From: Microvelia longipes
Lineage: Eukaryota > Arthropoda > Insecta > Hemiptera > Veliidae
NCBI GenBank assembly: GCA_018340805.1
Contig: JACMZG010001908.1
Span: 41,019,627 to 41,083,626, forward strand
Reading direction: 5' to 3'
Length of the DNA: 64,000 bases
Positions 62,634-64,000 of the stretch are shown piece by piece. The stretch's first letter is position 1, and every line of letters begins with the position of its first letter. The notes under the pieces were generated by a model. It saw nothing but the letters and a program-made list of their open reading frames with translations. It was not told the origin of the DNA and did not search any database. The position numbers and the translations under genes are program-made.

Positions 62634-64000
62634 CCTTTTACCTGCATAACAATGAGAGTGAAAAGTTCATTAATTATGTCATATAAAATAGACATGAGGA
62701 ATAAAAAATAATGTATATAAGGAATCCGCTACAAAAAAAATTAGCAATTACAATGGGTAAAAATAAAACAGAATAAGAAATTATAAATTGCTGTACAACC
62801 ATGAATCAAAATACTGTTGTAGATAAAATAACCTTACCATAATATTAATATATTATCTATTATTAAAGAAACTGCATAATGCAATTCAAAAATAATAAGA
62901 AATAATTACAAAAAGTAAAGGAAAAAAAGAAATAAAATAAAATGACGTAACAATAAATGTAAATCTTAACCAATTTTATGATAATTTCGCTATGTATAAA
63001 AAGATAATTGATTTTGTTATTTCAATTTTCTGACTTTTCTTCTTTTTATTTTTCTTTTTTTATCTTATTTTAAGTCTTATTATTTTTTACATTATGTTTT
63101 TATTAACAATGAATAATGTGGGTGCATCGTGTTAAAGTTTAATAAAATATTATGGCGTACAAGATTTTATAATTATTAATTTTTAAATAATAATAGAAGT
63201 GAGTACAAACTTACAATTGTTTGTGAAAAGAAGAATTAAAATGGAAAAATAATTGGGATGCACATAGCAGAAAAAACCCTCATTTGTCTTAATTTACAAG
63301 TTCTTATTGTTTGAAATCTAATGCATGTATCTTAAAATACTTAAGACGATTGAAAAAGAGGAAAAACATTATCTACTTATAGCTGCAAAATTAATTGTTA
63401 TTACTTAACTATTTTAAGGGAGCAATGATCTTCTTAAGCAATAACGGTTGAAAAGAAAGTCAAGATATGTTTCCCTGGCCTTTGGAGGGAAAAATTATAT
63501 TTTACAAATAAACTACACGCTCGAAACATTTTTCAATGCATAGGAAACATTTAATTTTTTTAATGTTTTCAAACATTTAAAATTACATAGGAAATTTGGA
63601 ATATATTTGTAAAAAAGCGAAACAGTTTCTTTCAGAGTTGTTTATATTGAATATAGCTACAAAGTCTCAATAGGGTAAGACCTTCACAATTAGGGACAAA
63701 GGTACAATTTTCAGTATTACGACCTTTGCCAAGCGCGTATATCTTAAAAACAGCTTAATTTTTGTTCCTTTAAAAGGTAATATTACAGGCTTTAATATGA
63801 ATGTTAACTTATTTTACTATCTTTATTAAAACTAATCATTTTCAAGAATGAAGTTGACAGTCTCTGAGAAATTTATAGTTAATTTTTTAAAAACAATCTT
63901 AACTTTTTTCTTTCTCGTTTAATTCAAAATATGTTAATTAAAGTAAATATTGGAGAAATAGTTAGGCTAGTTTTAATCGCCTTGGAACTAATGCTAATAA

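Overview
The window reads as AT-rich animal nuclear DNA, most likely from an insect. The genes are split by spliceosomal introns with GT..AG ends. One is an apterous/Lhx2/9-type LIM-homeobox gene, and the rest is packed with transposon remnants and very long (TA)n runs. The abundance of small foldback elements, Penelope and LINE debris would suit a hemipteran-like genome, but that placement is a guess. There are no bacterial-type operons, rRNA genes, canonical tRNA genes or CRISPR arrays.

Layout. 1-3475: a LINE-type insertion carrying only an ORF1-like gene, bounded by a 14-bp target-site duplication. 4988-12261 (minus): complete TADA3/Ada3 (SAGA/ADA histone-acetylation adaptor), nine coding exons, 434 aa. 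Its introns hold repeats and a textbook 41-nt hammerhead-ribozyme motif. 15472-23617 (plus): GORAB (RAB6-interacting golgin), six coding exons, 301 aa, divergent from TADA3, with a tRNA-type SINE and LINE/Penelope fragments in its introns. 28363-28848 (minus): a single-exon 161-aa protein whose N-terminus resembles the zinc-binding start of USPL1. 29000-45200: mainly transposons, including seven copies (one at 58.4 kb) of a hAT-like MITE with 8-bp duplications, a 2-kb long-arm foldback, several other TIR elements, Penelope-like ends and a dispersed ~0.4-0.9 kb repeat. A TATA promoter-like segment with a possible first exon lies at 34.57 kb. 45200-56600: no recognisable gene; a 23-bp three-variant minisatellite, a 436-bp palindrome and TA microsatellites. 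56698-57914 (minus): the last two exons of an apterous-type gene, with most of the homeodomain and the C-terminus. Its LIM domains must lie upstream, outside the window. 58-64 kb: presumed intron of that gene plus repeats.

The four host genes act in different processes (chromatin, Golgi traffic, possible SUMO biology, developmental transcription) and form no pathway. The most unusual content is RNA-like structure in the mobile DNA: a perfect hammerhead core in a TADA3 intron, and a set of ~215-bp Penelope-related units with hammerhead-like sequence enclosed by arms that differ between copies yet stay complementary.
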